A stretch of DNA of 64,000 bases from JAURDE01 sp965365285 (GTDB lineage: Bacteria > Bdellovibrionota > Bacteriovoracia > Bacteriovoracales > Bacteriovoracaceae). The notes under the pieces were generated by a model. That model was not told where the DNA came from, did not search any database, and was given only the letters and a program-made list of their open reading frames with translations. Below are positions 53,632 to 62,792 of the stretch, piece after piece (within the stretch, counting starts at the first letter, position 1; each line of letters opens with the position of its first letter). The position numbers were made by a program, and so were the translations under genes. The DNA lies in the NCBI GenBank assembly GCA_965365285.1, contig CBDUBC010000005.1:1-64000 (forward strand), written 5' to 3'.

Positions 53632-56600
53632 ATCATTTATTTTTGTAGGTTTGATACCTCTGGGGTTATTTGCAATTATAGCCTTTCAATCGGTATTTGA
53701 AACCTTTTCAATAAGTGAGCTCCAAAAGTTAGAAGCAGCAAGAGAAATTAAAAAGATAGCGATCAAAAACTACTTTTCAAACTTCACAACCCAGTTAAAA
53801 TTACTATCTGAGGATATGGCCACTTCTTCTGCAGCAAAAGAACTTATCGATGCATTTAATAAAAGCTCTAGAAATTATAAGAAATCAAAAAAGGAAAAGG
53901 AACTTCTAGAAACCTATTATAAAGATGAATTCTTACCTAAATATGAAAGTAGAAATGATGGTCGAAGCCTCGATTTAGATAAACTTCTACCCATTTCCGA
54001 TTTTGCTATTCATTTACAAAATAAATATATTTCAACAAATAAATATCCAACAACCAAAAAGCACCTCCTTTATAGACCTAAGAATCAAGAGCTAAAATAT
54101 GACATAATCCATGAAAAATATCACGCTTCTTTCAAAAAAATCCTTGAAAAAAATGGTTACTATGACATTTTCATTGTAGATGCTGAGTCATCGAATATTG
54201 TTTATTCGGTAATTAAAGAAATTGATTTTGCAACTAATTTACTTAAAGGTCCACATTCAAAATCTAATATAGCGGATGCATTCTTAAATGTTATCGAAAC
54301 AGAAGAAAACTCCTATATTGGAATTGTAGACTTTGAACCTTACATTCCTTCGTACGATGATCCAGCAAGTTTCATAGCAACACCAATTTACGAAAATGGG
54401 AAAAAAATTGCAGTTCTCATAGTTCAAGTGCCCATTAACATGATCAATTCAATTGTTAATGAAAGAACAGGAATGGGAGAAACCTTTAGAACTTTCCTAG
54501 TTGGACAAGATGGCAAGTTAAGATCAGATAGTCCGACCAATGAAAAAATGACCATCAACTATAGCTTTAGAAGCCCGGATCAGAGTAATCTTGTGAATAA
54601 AAATGTTTTTAGTAAGGCTAAGCATGGCGGTAGCGGTGCTATCGTTGATGATAGCAATAATAAAAAACATGTACTCACTGCATATTCCCCAATTGATTTC
54701 TTAAATCTTCAATGGATCATTATAAGCGAAGTAGACCATTCTGAACTTGAAAATCAGCTACAAAATTTAAAAAGTGTAGCCTGGATTATTGGATTAATTT
54801 CTTGTGTTCTACTTATATTTTTAGCTAACTTGGTTGCAAAGCAAATCGTAGATCCTATTCCCAAAATCACAAAGGGGATGGATCAGATTATTCAAGGTGA
54901 TCTTTCGCAAAAAATTACTTTAGAAAGTGAAGATGAAATAGGAGCCATTGCAGATTCTATTAATAAGGTAATGAATAGCTTAAAAGAGATTTTTAATACA
55001 GAAAAAATCGATTGGGCCAATTTAGCACAGGCAAAAGAAAAAGAAAAAGAAGCCCTTGCCAAAGCTAGGGACGAAAAGCTTAAAGCTGAAGAAGCACTTA
55101 AATTAGTTGAAGAGCTCAATCAAGATCTTGATAAAAAAGTATTAGAGAGAACTTCAGAGCTAGTAGAATCTCAAGAGCAATATAAGCAAATGGCAGAAAA
55201 AGCAGAGAAAGCCAATAATTTCAAATCTCAGTTTATTGCAAATATGTCTCACGAGATACGTACTCCACTTAACGCTATATTAGGATTTAGTGAGTTATTA
55301 AGAAATCATATTGATTCCGACCCTGTATCGGCTGAGTATTTAAAATCAGTTGAAGTGAGTGGTCGTACCCTTCTTTCTCTTATTAATGAAATTTTGGATA
55401 TTTCAAAGATTGAATCTGGAATGATGGAGTTATTCTATGACACATTCGATATGAGATCACTCATTAAGGATTTAGAATATATCTTCAAAGAGCAATGTGA
55501 CAAAAAAGGTATTTCCTTTTCACTTAAAATACCTTCAAACTTCCCCCCTTATTTACATCTAGATGAATCGAAAATGAGACAAGTCCTTCTCAACCTAATT
55601 TCTAACGCTATTAAGTTCACTGACAAAGGTGGTGTAGAAGTTCATTTGAACTTTGATAGTATCTTGAATGAAAAAATTAATCTTTCCATTGCAGTCAAAG
55701 ATACAGGCTTAGGAATTAAAGAAAGTGAGAGAGAAAAGGTTTTCCAAACTTTTGCTCAGCAATCGGAACAAGATTATAAGAAATTCGGAGGAACTGGACT
55801 AGGTCTTACAATAGCTAGAAAAATAACTCAACTTATGGGTGGAGATATAGAGCTAGAGAGCCAAATGGGAGTAGGAAGCACTTTCACAATTCATATTCCA
55901 AATATAGAAACAAGAGAAAGCACTCAAGATAAAAAAGTGGAAAAGTTAGTCATTCCAAATCAATATGAATTCAAGGGTCAAAAAGTACTTATCGTAGATG
56001 ATCTTGAGCTTAATAGGGAGCTCCTCCTTTCCTACCTAAAACAATATGATCTCAAGTTAGAGATGGCTAAAGATGGCAATGAGGCGATAAATGCTTATAA
56101 ACTTTTTTCTCCAGACCTGATCTTAATGGATATTAGAATGCCGAATATGACAGGTTTCGAGGCGACTGAAATCATAAGAGAAATGCCAGGTGGAAAAGAA
56201 ACGCCCATTTTTGCTGTTACTGCATCAGTTGTTACGGAAGACTTTGATCGAATTGATAAACTCATGGATGCCTATATTAAAAAACCAGTTTCACAAGCTG
56301 AGCTTGTGACTGCCATGGTCAAAGTTCTTGATTGCAAAAAAATTGAGAGCATAACTTCGGAAGTAATTGCTACATCAGAATCACTATCCCACAAATATCC
56401 AATTCACGCCGATTTTGGAAAATATAGTGTGGAATTTGATAAGTTTTTTCTTAATGACCTCATTCAACTCAGAAATCAATTAACTATTGATGATCTTATT
56501 TTAGTAGTAAAAAATATTGACCAATGGGCGCAAGATAAAAACATAATTCATTTAAATCAATTCATCCATGAAGTGGACTCTAAAATTGATATTTTTGATG

Positions 56601-56671
56601 TAGATGCAATTGAGAAAATCTTAGATATATTTTTAAAACAATATAATAACATTAAGGAAAATGCCGCTTAG
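53600..56671 (+). CDS. dCache hybrid histidine kinase with receiver domain
   Basis: A 1023-aa protein. First membrane helix about 8-28; periplasmic sensor about 29-395 (dCache type, with IIHEKYHASFKKI, YYDIFIVDAESSNIVYSV, PSYDDPASFIATPI); second helix about 398-414; HAMP to ~465 (DPIPKITKGMDQIIQGDLSQ); coiled linker; HisKA H551 (MSHEIRTPLNAIL); intact HATPase (NLISNAIKFTDKGG, DTGLGI, GTGLGLTIAR); receiver with D844 (MDIRMPNMTGFE). A helical tail follows. GTG start with AGAGGAAAC upstream. The only kinase in this trio with a full set of residues. Confidence 0.93.
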   Translation: MKKSLKLKLLKSFIFVGLIPLGLFAIIAFQSVFETFSISELQKLEAAREIKKIAIKNYFSNFTTQLKLLSEDMATSSAAKELIDAFNKSSRNYKKSKKEKELLETYYKDEFLPKYESRNDGRSLDLDKLLPISDFAIHLQNKYISTNKYPTTKKHLLYRPKNQELKYDIIHEKYHASFKKILEKNGYYDIFIVDAESSNIVYSVIKEIDFATNLLKGPHSKSNIADAFLNVIETEENSYIGIVDFEPYIPSYDDPASFIATPIYENGKKIAVLIVQVPINMINSIVNERTGMGETFRTFLVGQDGKLRSDSPTNEKMTINYSFRSPDQSNLVNKNVFSKAKHGGSGAIVDDSNNKKHVLTAYSPIDFLNLQWIIISEVDHSELENQLQNLKSVAWIIGLISCVLLIFLANLVAKQIVDPIPKITKGMDQIIQGDLSQKITLESEDEIGAIADSINKVMNSLKEIFNTEKIDWANLAQAKEKEKEALAKARDEKLKAEEALKLVEELNQDLDKKVLERTSELVESQEQYKQMAEKAEKANNFKSQFIANMSHEIRTPLNAILGFSELLRNHIDSDPVSAEYLKSVEVSGRTLLSLINEILDISKIESGMMELFYDTFDMRSLIKDLEYIFKEQCDKKGISFSLKIPSNFPPYLHLDESKMRQVLLNLISNAIKFTDKGGVEVHLNFDSILNEKINLSIAVKDTGLGIKESEREKVFQTFAQQSEQDYKKFGGTGLGLTIARKITQLMGGDIELESQMGVGSTFTIHIPNIETRESTQDKKVEKLVIPNQYEFKGQKVLIVDDLELNRELLLSYLKQYDLKLEMAKDGNEAINAYKLFSPDLILMDIRMPNMTGFEATEIIREMPGGKETPIFAVTASVVTEDFDRIDKLMDAYIKKPVSQAELVTAMVKVLDCKKIESITSEVIATSESLSHKYPIHADFGKYSVEFDKFFLNDLIQLRNQLTIDDLILVVKNIDQWAQDKNIIHLNQFIHEVDSKIDIFDVDAIEKILDIFLKQYNNIKENAA

Positions 56672-56673
56672 TT

Positions 56674-57774
56674 ATGGTTGATGGAAATAAACTAATATTA
56701 ATCGTTGATGATGAGCCTAAAAACATTCAGGTCTTAGGGGCAATCCTCCGTGCGAGTAATTACAATATTGCTGTCGCAAAGGATGGCGAGCAAGCGATTA
56801 GGATACTGGAAGGCGGACTATCTCCTGATTTGATTTTCTTAGATGTAAATATGCCTGGTATTGATGGGTATGAAACCTGTGTCCGTATAAAGGAAAAAGA
56901 TCTCTACGAGGATATTCCAGTAATATTCATAACAGCAAACAGTGAGGCGGATGATATCATTAAAGGGTTTGAGGCCGGTGGAGTAGATTATGTCATCAAA
57001 CCCTTTCAAACGAAAGAATTACTCCATAGAATTAGCACACATATAAAGCTTAAGATCACAAAGGATGAATTAGAGCGATCTATGCTCGAAAAACAAGCGG
57101 TGTTAAATATTTTAAAAAAGGAAATGACTCCTCCAATTGATACTCTTTATAATCTCTCTGTTATCATTTTAGAAAACCCTGAGGACTTAAATAGTTTTGC
57201 CGTTACACTCAGAGAAACCGCAAATAAAACACTCACTCTAATTAAATATATAAATTCAATCATTGATTCCATGAGTGGCAATTTTCAAATAGCCAATATT
57301 CCACAAAATTTAGTTAAGCTCATCGACGATTCTATTTTAGCTATCAAAAAATTTGCAGATAATAAAAATATCAAATTAATTGATGAGGTACGACCAAATG
57401 TAGTTGTAAGCGTCGATGAATTTTATTTTTCCAATATGATTTTAGACCCGCTTCTCCATAACGCAATTAAGTTTACGCCGGAGGGAGGAAAAGTAAGAAT
57501 CTCACATGAGACTGTGCCTAACTATGAGGTTATAACTATTGAAGATACAGGTATTGGTATACCCTCAGAACTAAAACCTCTTATTTTAACCTCTAATCAT
57601 CTCGAAGCACTAAGGCTTGGAACCAATAATGAAAGTGGGAGTGGTTTTGGACTTTATCTTGTTAAGAGGTTTATAGAGCTTCATGGTGGCTCAATAAAAA
57701 TTATTTCTAGAGATCAAGATCACCCCTTAGGCTCTGGAACTAGTATTATAATCAAGATTCCTATTCAAATATAA
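56674..57774 (+). CDS. REC-HATPase protein lacking the phosphoacceptor histidine
   Basis: A 366-aa protein. An intact receiver (IVDDE, D57 in FLDVNMPGIDGYE, ITANS, K109-P110) is joined to a kinase-like region. Where the H-box should be, the sequence is LKKEMTPPIDTLYN (K149-E150 instead of H-E). The ATPase domain looks functional: N box DPLLHNAIKFTPEGG, G1 EDTGIGIP, G2 GSGFGLYLVKRF. It could phosphorylate another protein's histidine in trans or be a phospho-controlled ATP sensor. It starts 2 bases after the hybrid kinase stop. Confidence 0.85.
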   Translation: MVDGNKLILIVDDEPKNIQVLGAILRASNYNIAVAKDGEQAIRILEGGLSPDLIFLDVNMPGIDGYETCVRIKEKDLYEDIPVIFITANSEADDIIKGFEAGGVDYVIKPFQTKELLHRISTHIKLKITKDELERSMLEKQAVLNILKKEMTPPIDTLYNLSVIILENPEDLNSFAVTLRETANKTLTLIKYINSIIDSMSGNFQIANIPQNLVKLIDDSILAIKKFADNKNIKLIDEVRPNVVVSVDEFYFSNMILDPLLHNAIKFTPEGGKVRISHETVPNYEVITIEDTGIGIPSELKPLILTSNHLEALRLGTNNESGSGFGLYLVKRFIELHGGSIKIISRDQDHPLGSGTSIIIKIPIQI

Positions 57775-57790
57775 TAGTAAATTTATCCGT

Positions 57791-57817
57791 TAAGTAATTT
57801 TCCGATATGAACGATAA
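57791..57817 (+). promoter_or_regulatory. Sigma-28-like promoter upstream of cheA
   Basis: TAAG, 15 bases, AACGATAA, in the 66-base gap before cheA. The -10 fits GCCGATAA at 6 of 8 positions. Geometry is the same as at the flagellin promoter (TAAA-N15-GTCGATAT). Confidence 0.45.
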
Positions 57818-57840
57818 GATAAACGTAGGAAATTAAATAT

Positions 57841-59796
57841 ATGGAAGATTTTGAACGCGAGCTTAAATCCGATTTTTTAGCAGAGGCTACTTCACTAATG
57901 GAGGAGTCTGAATCTTATTTTCTTGATTTGGAATCGGATCCAAATAATCCAGACCTTATGAATGCAATTTTTAGAATTGCACATAATGTGAAAGGTACGT
58001 CAAGGGCCGTGGGCTTTGGAGAAATTGCAGAGTTTACTCATGAATTTGAAAACTTAATCTTAAAAATTAAAAATGGCGAACTCGAAATCACATCTGAAAT
58101 CGTTTCAGTTTTATTGAAGTGTAATGATCATCTCCATAAAATGATAGAAACACTCAATAATAATATGGAAGCGGTTATTGGAAGTGATGAAATCATTGAA
58201 GAAATTATTGCGGCTAGTGAAGGAAGACTAGTCTCTTCGGAAGAAGAAGTCGGTGAAAATGAAAATGAAACAGAAGAAGAACTTGAAGAAGAAATAGAAG
58301 AAGAAATTTCAAATGAAATAGAACCTAAAATTATAATAGAAGAAGCTACCTCACCATTACAAGAACAAACGAGTGATAACTTCAGTTTTGAAACTATGGA
58401 CCATGAGGATGAAGAGGCTCTTAATGCCGCTATCCTTAGAGAAATCGAAAATCAAAAAGAAATTGATAAAAAGGCCGTTCAAGAGGAGAAGATCGTTAAA
58501 AAAGAAGAAGTACTTCCTATCACCTTAACAGAAAGGAAAGAGCCAGAACCAGAAAAGCAAAATGAGAGCACTGGAGAAAATAAGTCCCAAACGAAAAAGG
58601 AAGATATCAGAGTAAGTCTAGATAAGGTAGAAATGCTTAATGATATCATCGGTGAGCTTGTTATTCTTCACACCGTCTTAAAACAAAGAAGTCAAAAATT
58701 TGAAAAAGACGAGCTTATGGAAAAATCCCTTAATCAGCTAGGAAAACTATCAAAAGAGATACAAGGGATTTCAATGAGTCTTCGAATGCTTCCCATAAAA
58801 CCAACAATGCAAAAAATGCAGAGGATTATTAGAGATACTTCTAAGCTTCTTAAAAAAGAGGTCAACCTCACACTTATTGGAGAAGAAACTGAGGTGGATA
58901 AAACCGTTTTAACTAAATTAGCTGATCCTCTTGTCCATATTGTAAGGAATGCTATTGATCATGGGCTAGAGCTACCAGATGAAAGAGTTGCAAAAGGAAA
59001 AACACCTCATGGTAATGTCTCGATACGATCTGCTCACGAAGGAAACAATCTTGTTATAGAAATAGTCGATGACGGTAAGGGTATCGATGCAAATATAATT
59101 AAGGAAAAGGCCATTGCAAAAGGCATTATTCCTAAAAATAGTTCACTACCTGACAACGATATTGTTCAACTCATTTTTCATCCAGGATTTTCGACTAAAG
59201 ATCAAGTCTCTGAAGTCTCAGGTAGAGGTGTAGGGATGGATGTCGTTAAAACAAATATTGAGTCAATGGGCGGCAGAGTCCTTGTTAATACACAGATAAA
59301 TAAAGGTAGTGTTTTTAGAATAGAGCTACCCTTAACTATGGCGATCATTGATGCTCTTGTTTTTAGAGTTAATGATGAGCGATTTATTGTACCTCTAGGT
59401 CAAATTCAAGAATCTTTAAGACCTACGTCTGACATGATCAAAGATTCCACAAGTATTGGGGAATGCCTCAAGATTAGAGGTCAAGTTCTACCTCTTAAAA
59501 GAGTTGCTGATGCTCTAAAACTCAAGAGTAACAAAGAAAAAAGTGCTCCTGAAGAGATGCTAGCGGTGATTATTCATACAAACAAACACCCTATTGCAAT
59601 ACTTGTAGATGATATTCTTCATCAACAACAAGTAGTCATTAAAAAAATAGGAAGCGAAATAAAAAACAATAAAGGATTTATGGGAAGTGCTATTTTGGGA
59701 GATGGAAAACCAGCCTTCATCCTAGATATCCATGAATTATTTGCAGATATCATAAATAGAGAAATAAAAGATTTAAATAATATTTTAGCTGCTTAA
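57841..59796 (+). CDS. cheA: Chemotaxis histidine kinase CheA
   Basis: A 651-aa kinase. P1/HPt domain with phosphoacceptor H48 (IAHNVKGTSRAVGF); a long acidic, Glu/Lys-rich linker (~135-250) in place of a clear P2; P3 dimerisation (VSLDKVEMLNDIIGELVI); P4 ATPase (HIVRNAIDHGLELP, DDGKGID, GFSTKDQ, GRGVGMDVVK); P5/CheW-like (LDALVFRVNDERFIVPLGQIQ). Missing a recognisable CheY-binding P2, it may use a REC partner in the same operon, since no free CheY is encoded nearby. Confidence 0.95.
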   Translation: MEDFERELKSDFLAEATSLMEESESYFLDLESDPNNPDLMNAIFRIAHNVKGTSRAVGFGEIAEFTHEFENLILKIKNGELEITSEIVSVLLKCNDHLHKMIETLNNNMEAVIGSDEIIEEIIAASEGRLVSSEEEVGENENETEEELEEEIEEEISNEIEPKIIIEEATSPLQEQTSDNFSFETMDHEDEEALNAAILREIENQKEIDKKAVQEEKIVKKEEVLPITLTERKEPEPEKQNESTGENKSQTKKEDIRVSLDKVEMLNDIIGELVILHTVLKQRSQKFEKDELMEKSLNQLGKLSKEIQGISMSLRMLPIKPTMQKMQRIIRDTSKLLKKEVNLTLIGEETEVDKTVLTKLADPLVHIVRNAIDHGLELPDERVAKGKTPHGNVSIRSAHEGNNLVIEIVDDGKGIDANIIKEKAIAKGIIPKNSSLPDNDIVQLIFHPGFSTKDQVSEVSGRGVGMDVVKTNIESMGGRVLVNTQINKGSVFRIELPLTMAIIDALVFRVNDERFIVPLGQIQESLRPTSDMIKDSTSIGECLKIRGQVLPLKRVADALKLKSNKEKSAPEEMLAVIIHTNKHPIAILVDDILHQQQVVIKKIGSEIKNNKGFMGSAILGDGKPAFILDIHELFADIINREIKDLNNILAA

Positions 59797-59811
59797 AATT
59801 AAGGTTTTATT

Positions 59812-60288
59812 ATGCAAGAACAAGAAGACAAAGTTAAGAATAATGAGTTAATTCGTTATATTGAGTTTTCCTTGGGCGAAGAACAATACGGTATTCCTCT
59901 TCTTCAAGTAAGAGAGGTGATCTCTGTCCCGGAAACTACACCGATCCCTAATTCTCCAAAATATTTTGAAGGAATTATGAATCTTAGGGGTCAAGTAATC
60001 TCAATTGTAGATCTTCGTACAAAACTTAATATAAAACCAAAAGAAAATAATTCTGAAGTTGCCGTCATTATTGTGACCATTAATGATTATAACCTTGGAA
60101 TCATTGTCGATTCCATCAATAGAGTACTCAATTTTACACTTGATGAAGTTAGCGATGTTCCTGAAGTTGAAACACAGGTGAAAGCTAAATATATTCAAGG
60201 GGTCTACAAAAAAGCAGACTCTCTGACAGTCCTGATCGACATGGCAAAAGTACTAGACTTAAAAGAAATTAAAAATATTTCAAAATAA
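59812..60288 (+). CDS. cheW: Chemotaxis adaptor CheW
   Basis: A 158-aa SH3-like adaptor. YIEFSLGEEQYGIPLLQVREVISVPETTPIPNSPKYFEGIMNLRGQVI is an archetypal CheW sequence in pieces (EEQYGIP, VREVI, PNSP, GIMNLRGQVI, VDLRTKL). It links receptors to CheA. It lies 15 bases after cheA and 12 before the receptor gene. Confidence 0.95.
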   Translation: MQEQEDKVKNNELIRYIEFSLGEEQYGIPLLQVREVISVPETTPIPNSPKYFEGIMNLRGQVISIVDLRTKLNIKPKENNSEVAVIIVTINDYNLGIIVDSINRVLNFTLDEVSDVPEVETQVKAKYIQGVYKKADSLTVLIDMAKVLDLKEIKNISK

Positions 60289-60300
60289 AGCGGAGTAGCA

Positions 60301-62769
60301 ATGAAGAACTTACTATCTAAAATGTCCCTAAAGAGAAAGCTGATGCTGGCATTTTTATCCATGGGTCTGATACCTGCGTGTATCCTTACATTCATGTCTT
60401 TAAAAAGCAGTAGTGAATCTATTATTCATGAAGCTTCTAATAGTTTAAATATCACAAGGGATAATAAAGCAGTCCAGGTTGAAAACCTCTTCAAGACTAT
60501 TGATGGTCAGGTCAAAACCTTAGCTCATAACATTAATACAATTGAGGCCGCTAAAAATTTTACAAGGGCATATAATAACTATGTAAGTGAGTTGGGCGAA
60601 AAGTTTGATAAAGAAAAAATGAGAGAAGGTCTTCTCTCTTTTTATACAAATGTTTTTCACAAAGAATATCAAAAACTCAACAACGAAAATAAGATAGAAA
60701 GTACCGAATCCTTTGTTGATTCACTAAACGATAATGCTCTTGCTCTTCAATATTCTTTTATTTCAAATAATCCTAACCCACTTGGGTCAAAAGATAATTT
60801 AAACAGTCCAAAAGATGGAACAAGTTACAGTATTGTTCATGAAAAATATCACCCTTCTTTTAGAACTTATCTTAAAGAATTTGAATATTATGATATTTTC
60901 ATTATTGATGCCAATTCTGGAAATATTGTCTATTCGGTTTATAAAGAGATAGATTATGCGACCTCTTTAATCCAGGGTAGATTTGCAGAAACAAATTTTG
61001 GAAAACTCTTTGGTAATCTTCTTAAAGATAATCCAGATAGTCTCATTATCGATATGGACAGATATCTTCCCTCTTATAATGCTCCAGCTAGCTTTATAGG
61101 AGCTCCAATAAGAGATGGAAAAAATGTACTTGGATATCTAGTCTTTCAAATCCCAGTTGGAAAAATCGATACAATCATGACCAACGACAAGAAATGGGAA
61201 TCAACTGGATTTGGTCTATCAGGCGAATCTTATATTATCGGTAAAGATAAAAAAATGAGAACCATCTCCCGATTTCTGGCTGAATCTCCAGATGAGTTTT
61301 TTAAAGCCATTAAGAAAGCTGGATCATCTAAAGAAGATATGGATTATATGAAGGCCAAGGAGACTTCTGCGATTACATTATCAATTAATAGTGAAGCCGT
61401 AGATACGGCGATTGATAAAAATGAGAAAGGCTCAGCAATTGTTAAAGATTATAGAGGTGAATTAGTTCTAAGCTCTTTTGCTCCCCTCAATATCAAAGGT
61501 CTCGACTGGTACATTCTAGCAGAAAAAGATGAAAGTGAAGCTCTAGCACCTCTACATATGCTGCGAAATATGATGTTTGTGGTACTTGGAATTTCACTTC
61601 TCCTTATTTTGATTTTTAGTCTAGGGTTTTCTAATAGCTTGAGCACCAACCTGTCAAAAATAGGGTCTATTTTAAACAACACAAGTAAAGAAGTTACAAC
61701 TTCTGCAAATGAGATTGCAGAAAGCAGCACTATTCTTTCAGAGTCTGCGACCGAAGCAGCGGCTAGTCTACAGGAAACTGTATCCTCAATTGAGGAAATT
61801 AGTGCCATGGTAAATCGAAATGCTGATTTTTCAGATAAATCAAAAGAAAGCTCTGAAAAGAGTAAGGATGCATGCCGAAGTGGTAAAAAAGTAGTCGATA
61901 ATATGATCAATGTAATCGGAGATATTGAAAAAAGTAATATTGAAATAAGTGAAGAAATGAAAAGAAGCAATCAAGAAATTGCTAATATCGTAAAGGTGAT
62001 TTCTCTCATAGGTGAAAAAACTAAAGTTATAAATGATATTGTTTTTCAAACTAAGCTTCTTTCATTTAATGCATCGGTCGAAGCTGCACGTGCTGGCGAA
62101 CATGGTAAGGGATTCGCGGTTGTAGCTGAAGAAGTCGGTAATCTTGCTCAAATGAGTGGTAATGCAGCAAAAGAAATTAGTGAAATGCTAGGTGAGAGTA
62201 TTGAAAAGGTTAACCATATCGCTGAAGAAACAAAAACCAAAATCGAAAAACTCGTTATTAAAGCAGGGGAAAAGGTTCAATTAGGAACTACTGCAGCCAA
62301 TAACTGTAAGGAAGCCTTGGATGAAATTCTTGAAAATGTGGGTAATGTTAATGACATGATCACAGAAATTGCTCATGCCTCTCAAGAGCAGTCGCAAGGT
62401 GTAAGAGAGATCACCAAGGCCATGAGCCAACTCGACGTAGTAACTCAGCAGAATACGAATGTGGCTCAAAAATCATCAACCTCAAGCATTGGCCTCAGAA
62501 ATTTAGCAGATGGGATGAATGAAACGGTAAAAGGACTTATGGGTTTACTCAATGGTATCTCTAATAATGAATCATTAGATTTTTCTACTATTCAATCAAG
62601 TACTTCAAAAAAGGACAAAGAAAGTTTTGATAATGTAAAACCGATTACTAGTGCTAGTCGTACCAAGAAAGCTTCAGAATCAACAAGCTATTCGGAAGTT
62701 AAAAAGACAGGAACTGCAAATGTATCGGAAATCCCGAGTTCAGATGATTCGAGATTTGAAGATATTTAA
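60301..62769 (+). CDS. Methyl-accepting chemotaxis protein with dCache sensor
   Basis: An 822-aa receptor. Helix 1 about 14-32; periplasmic sensor (to ~415) closely resembling that of the hybrid kinase at 53600 (IVHEKYHPSFRTYL, YYDIFIIDANSGNIVYSV, PSYNAPASFIGAPI); helix 2 about 423-443. No HAMP is evident: the signalling coiled coil starts immediately. The tip reads INDIVFQTKLLSFNASVEAARAGEHGKGFAVVAEEVGNLA in overlapping motifs (QTKLLSFNAS, AARAGEHGKGFAVVA). A Ser-rich tail follows without a CheR-tethering pentapeptide. Confidence 0.93.
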   Translation: MKNLLSKMSLKRKLMLAFLSMGLIPACILTFMSLKSSSESIIHEASNSLNITRDNKAVQVENLFKTIDGQVKTLAHNINTIEAAKNFTRAYNNYVSELGEKFDKEKMREGLLSFYTNVFHKEYQKLNNENKIESTESFVDSLNDNALALQYSFISNNPNPLGSKDNLNSPKDGTSYSIVHEKYHPSFRTYLKEFEYYDIFIIDANSGNIVYSVYKEIDYATSLIQGRFAETNFGKLFGNLLKDNPDSLIIDMDRYLPSYNAPASFIGAPIRDGKNVLGYLVFQIPVGKIDTIMTNDKKWESTGFGLSGESYIIGKDKKMRTISRFLAESPDEFFKAIKKAGSSKEDMDYMKAKETSAITLSINSEAVDTAIDKNEKGSAIVKDYRGELVLSSFAPLNIKGLDWYILAEKDESEALAPLHMLRNMMFVVLGISLLLILIFSLGFSNSLSTNLSKIGSILNNTSKEVTTSANEIAESSTILSESATEAAASLQETVSSIEEISAMVNRNADFSDKSKESSEKSKDACRSGKKVVDNMINVIGDIEKSNIEISEEMKRSNQEIANIVKVISLIGEKTKVINDIVFQTKLLSFNASVEAARAGEHGKGFAVVAEEVGNLAQMSGNAAKEISEMLGESIEKVNHIAEETKTKIEKLVIKAGEKVQLGTTAANNCKEALDEILENVGNVNDMITEIAHASQEQSQGVREITKAMSQLDVVTQQNTNVAQKSSTSSIGLRNLADGMNETVKGLMGLLNGISNNESLDFSTIQSSTSKKDKESFDNVKPITSASRTKKASESTSYSEVKKTGTANVSEIPSSDDSRFEDI

Positions 62770-62792
62770 TATGGAACCTCTAGGGTAACTTT

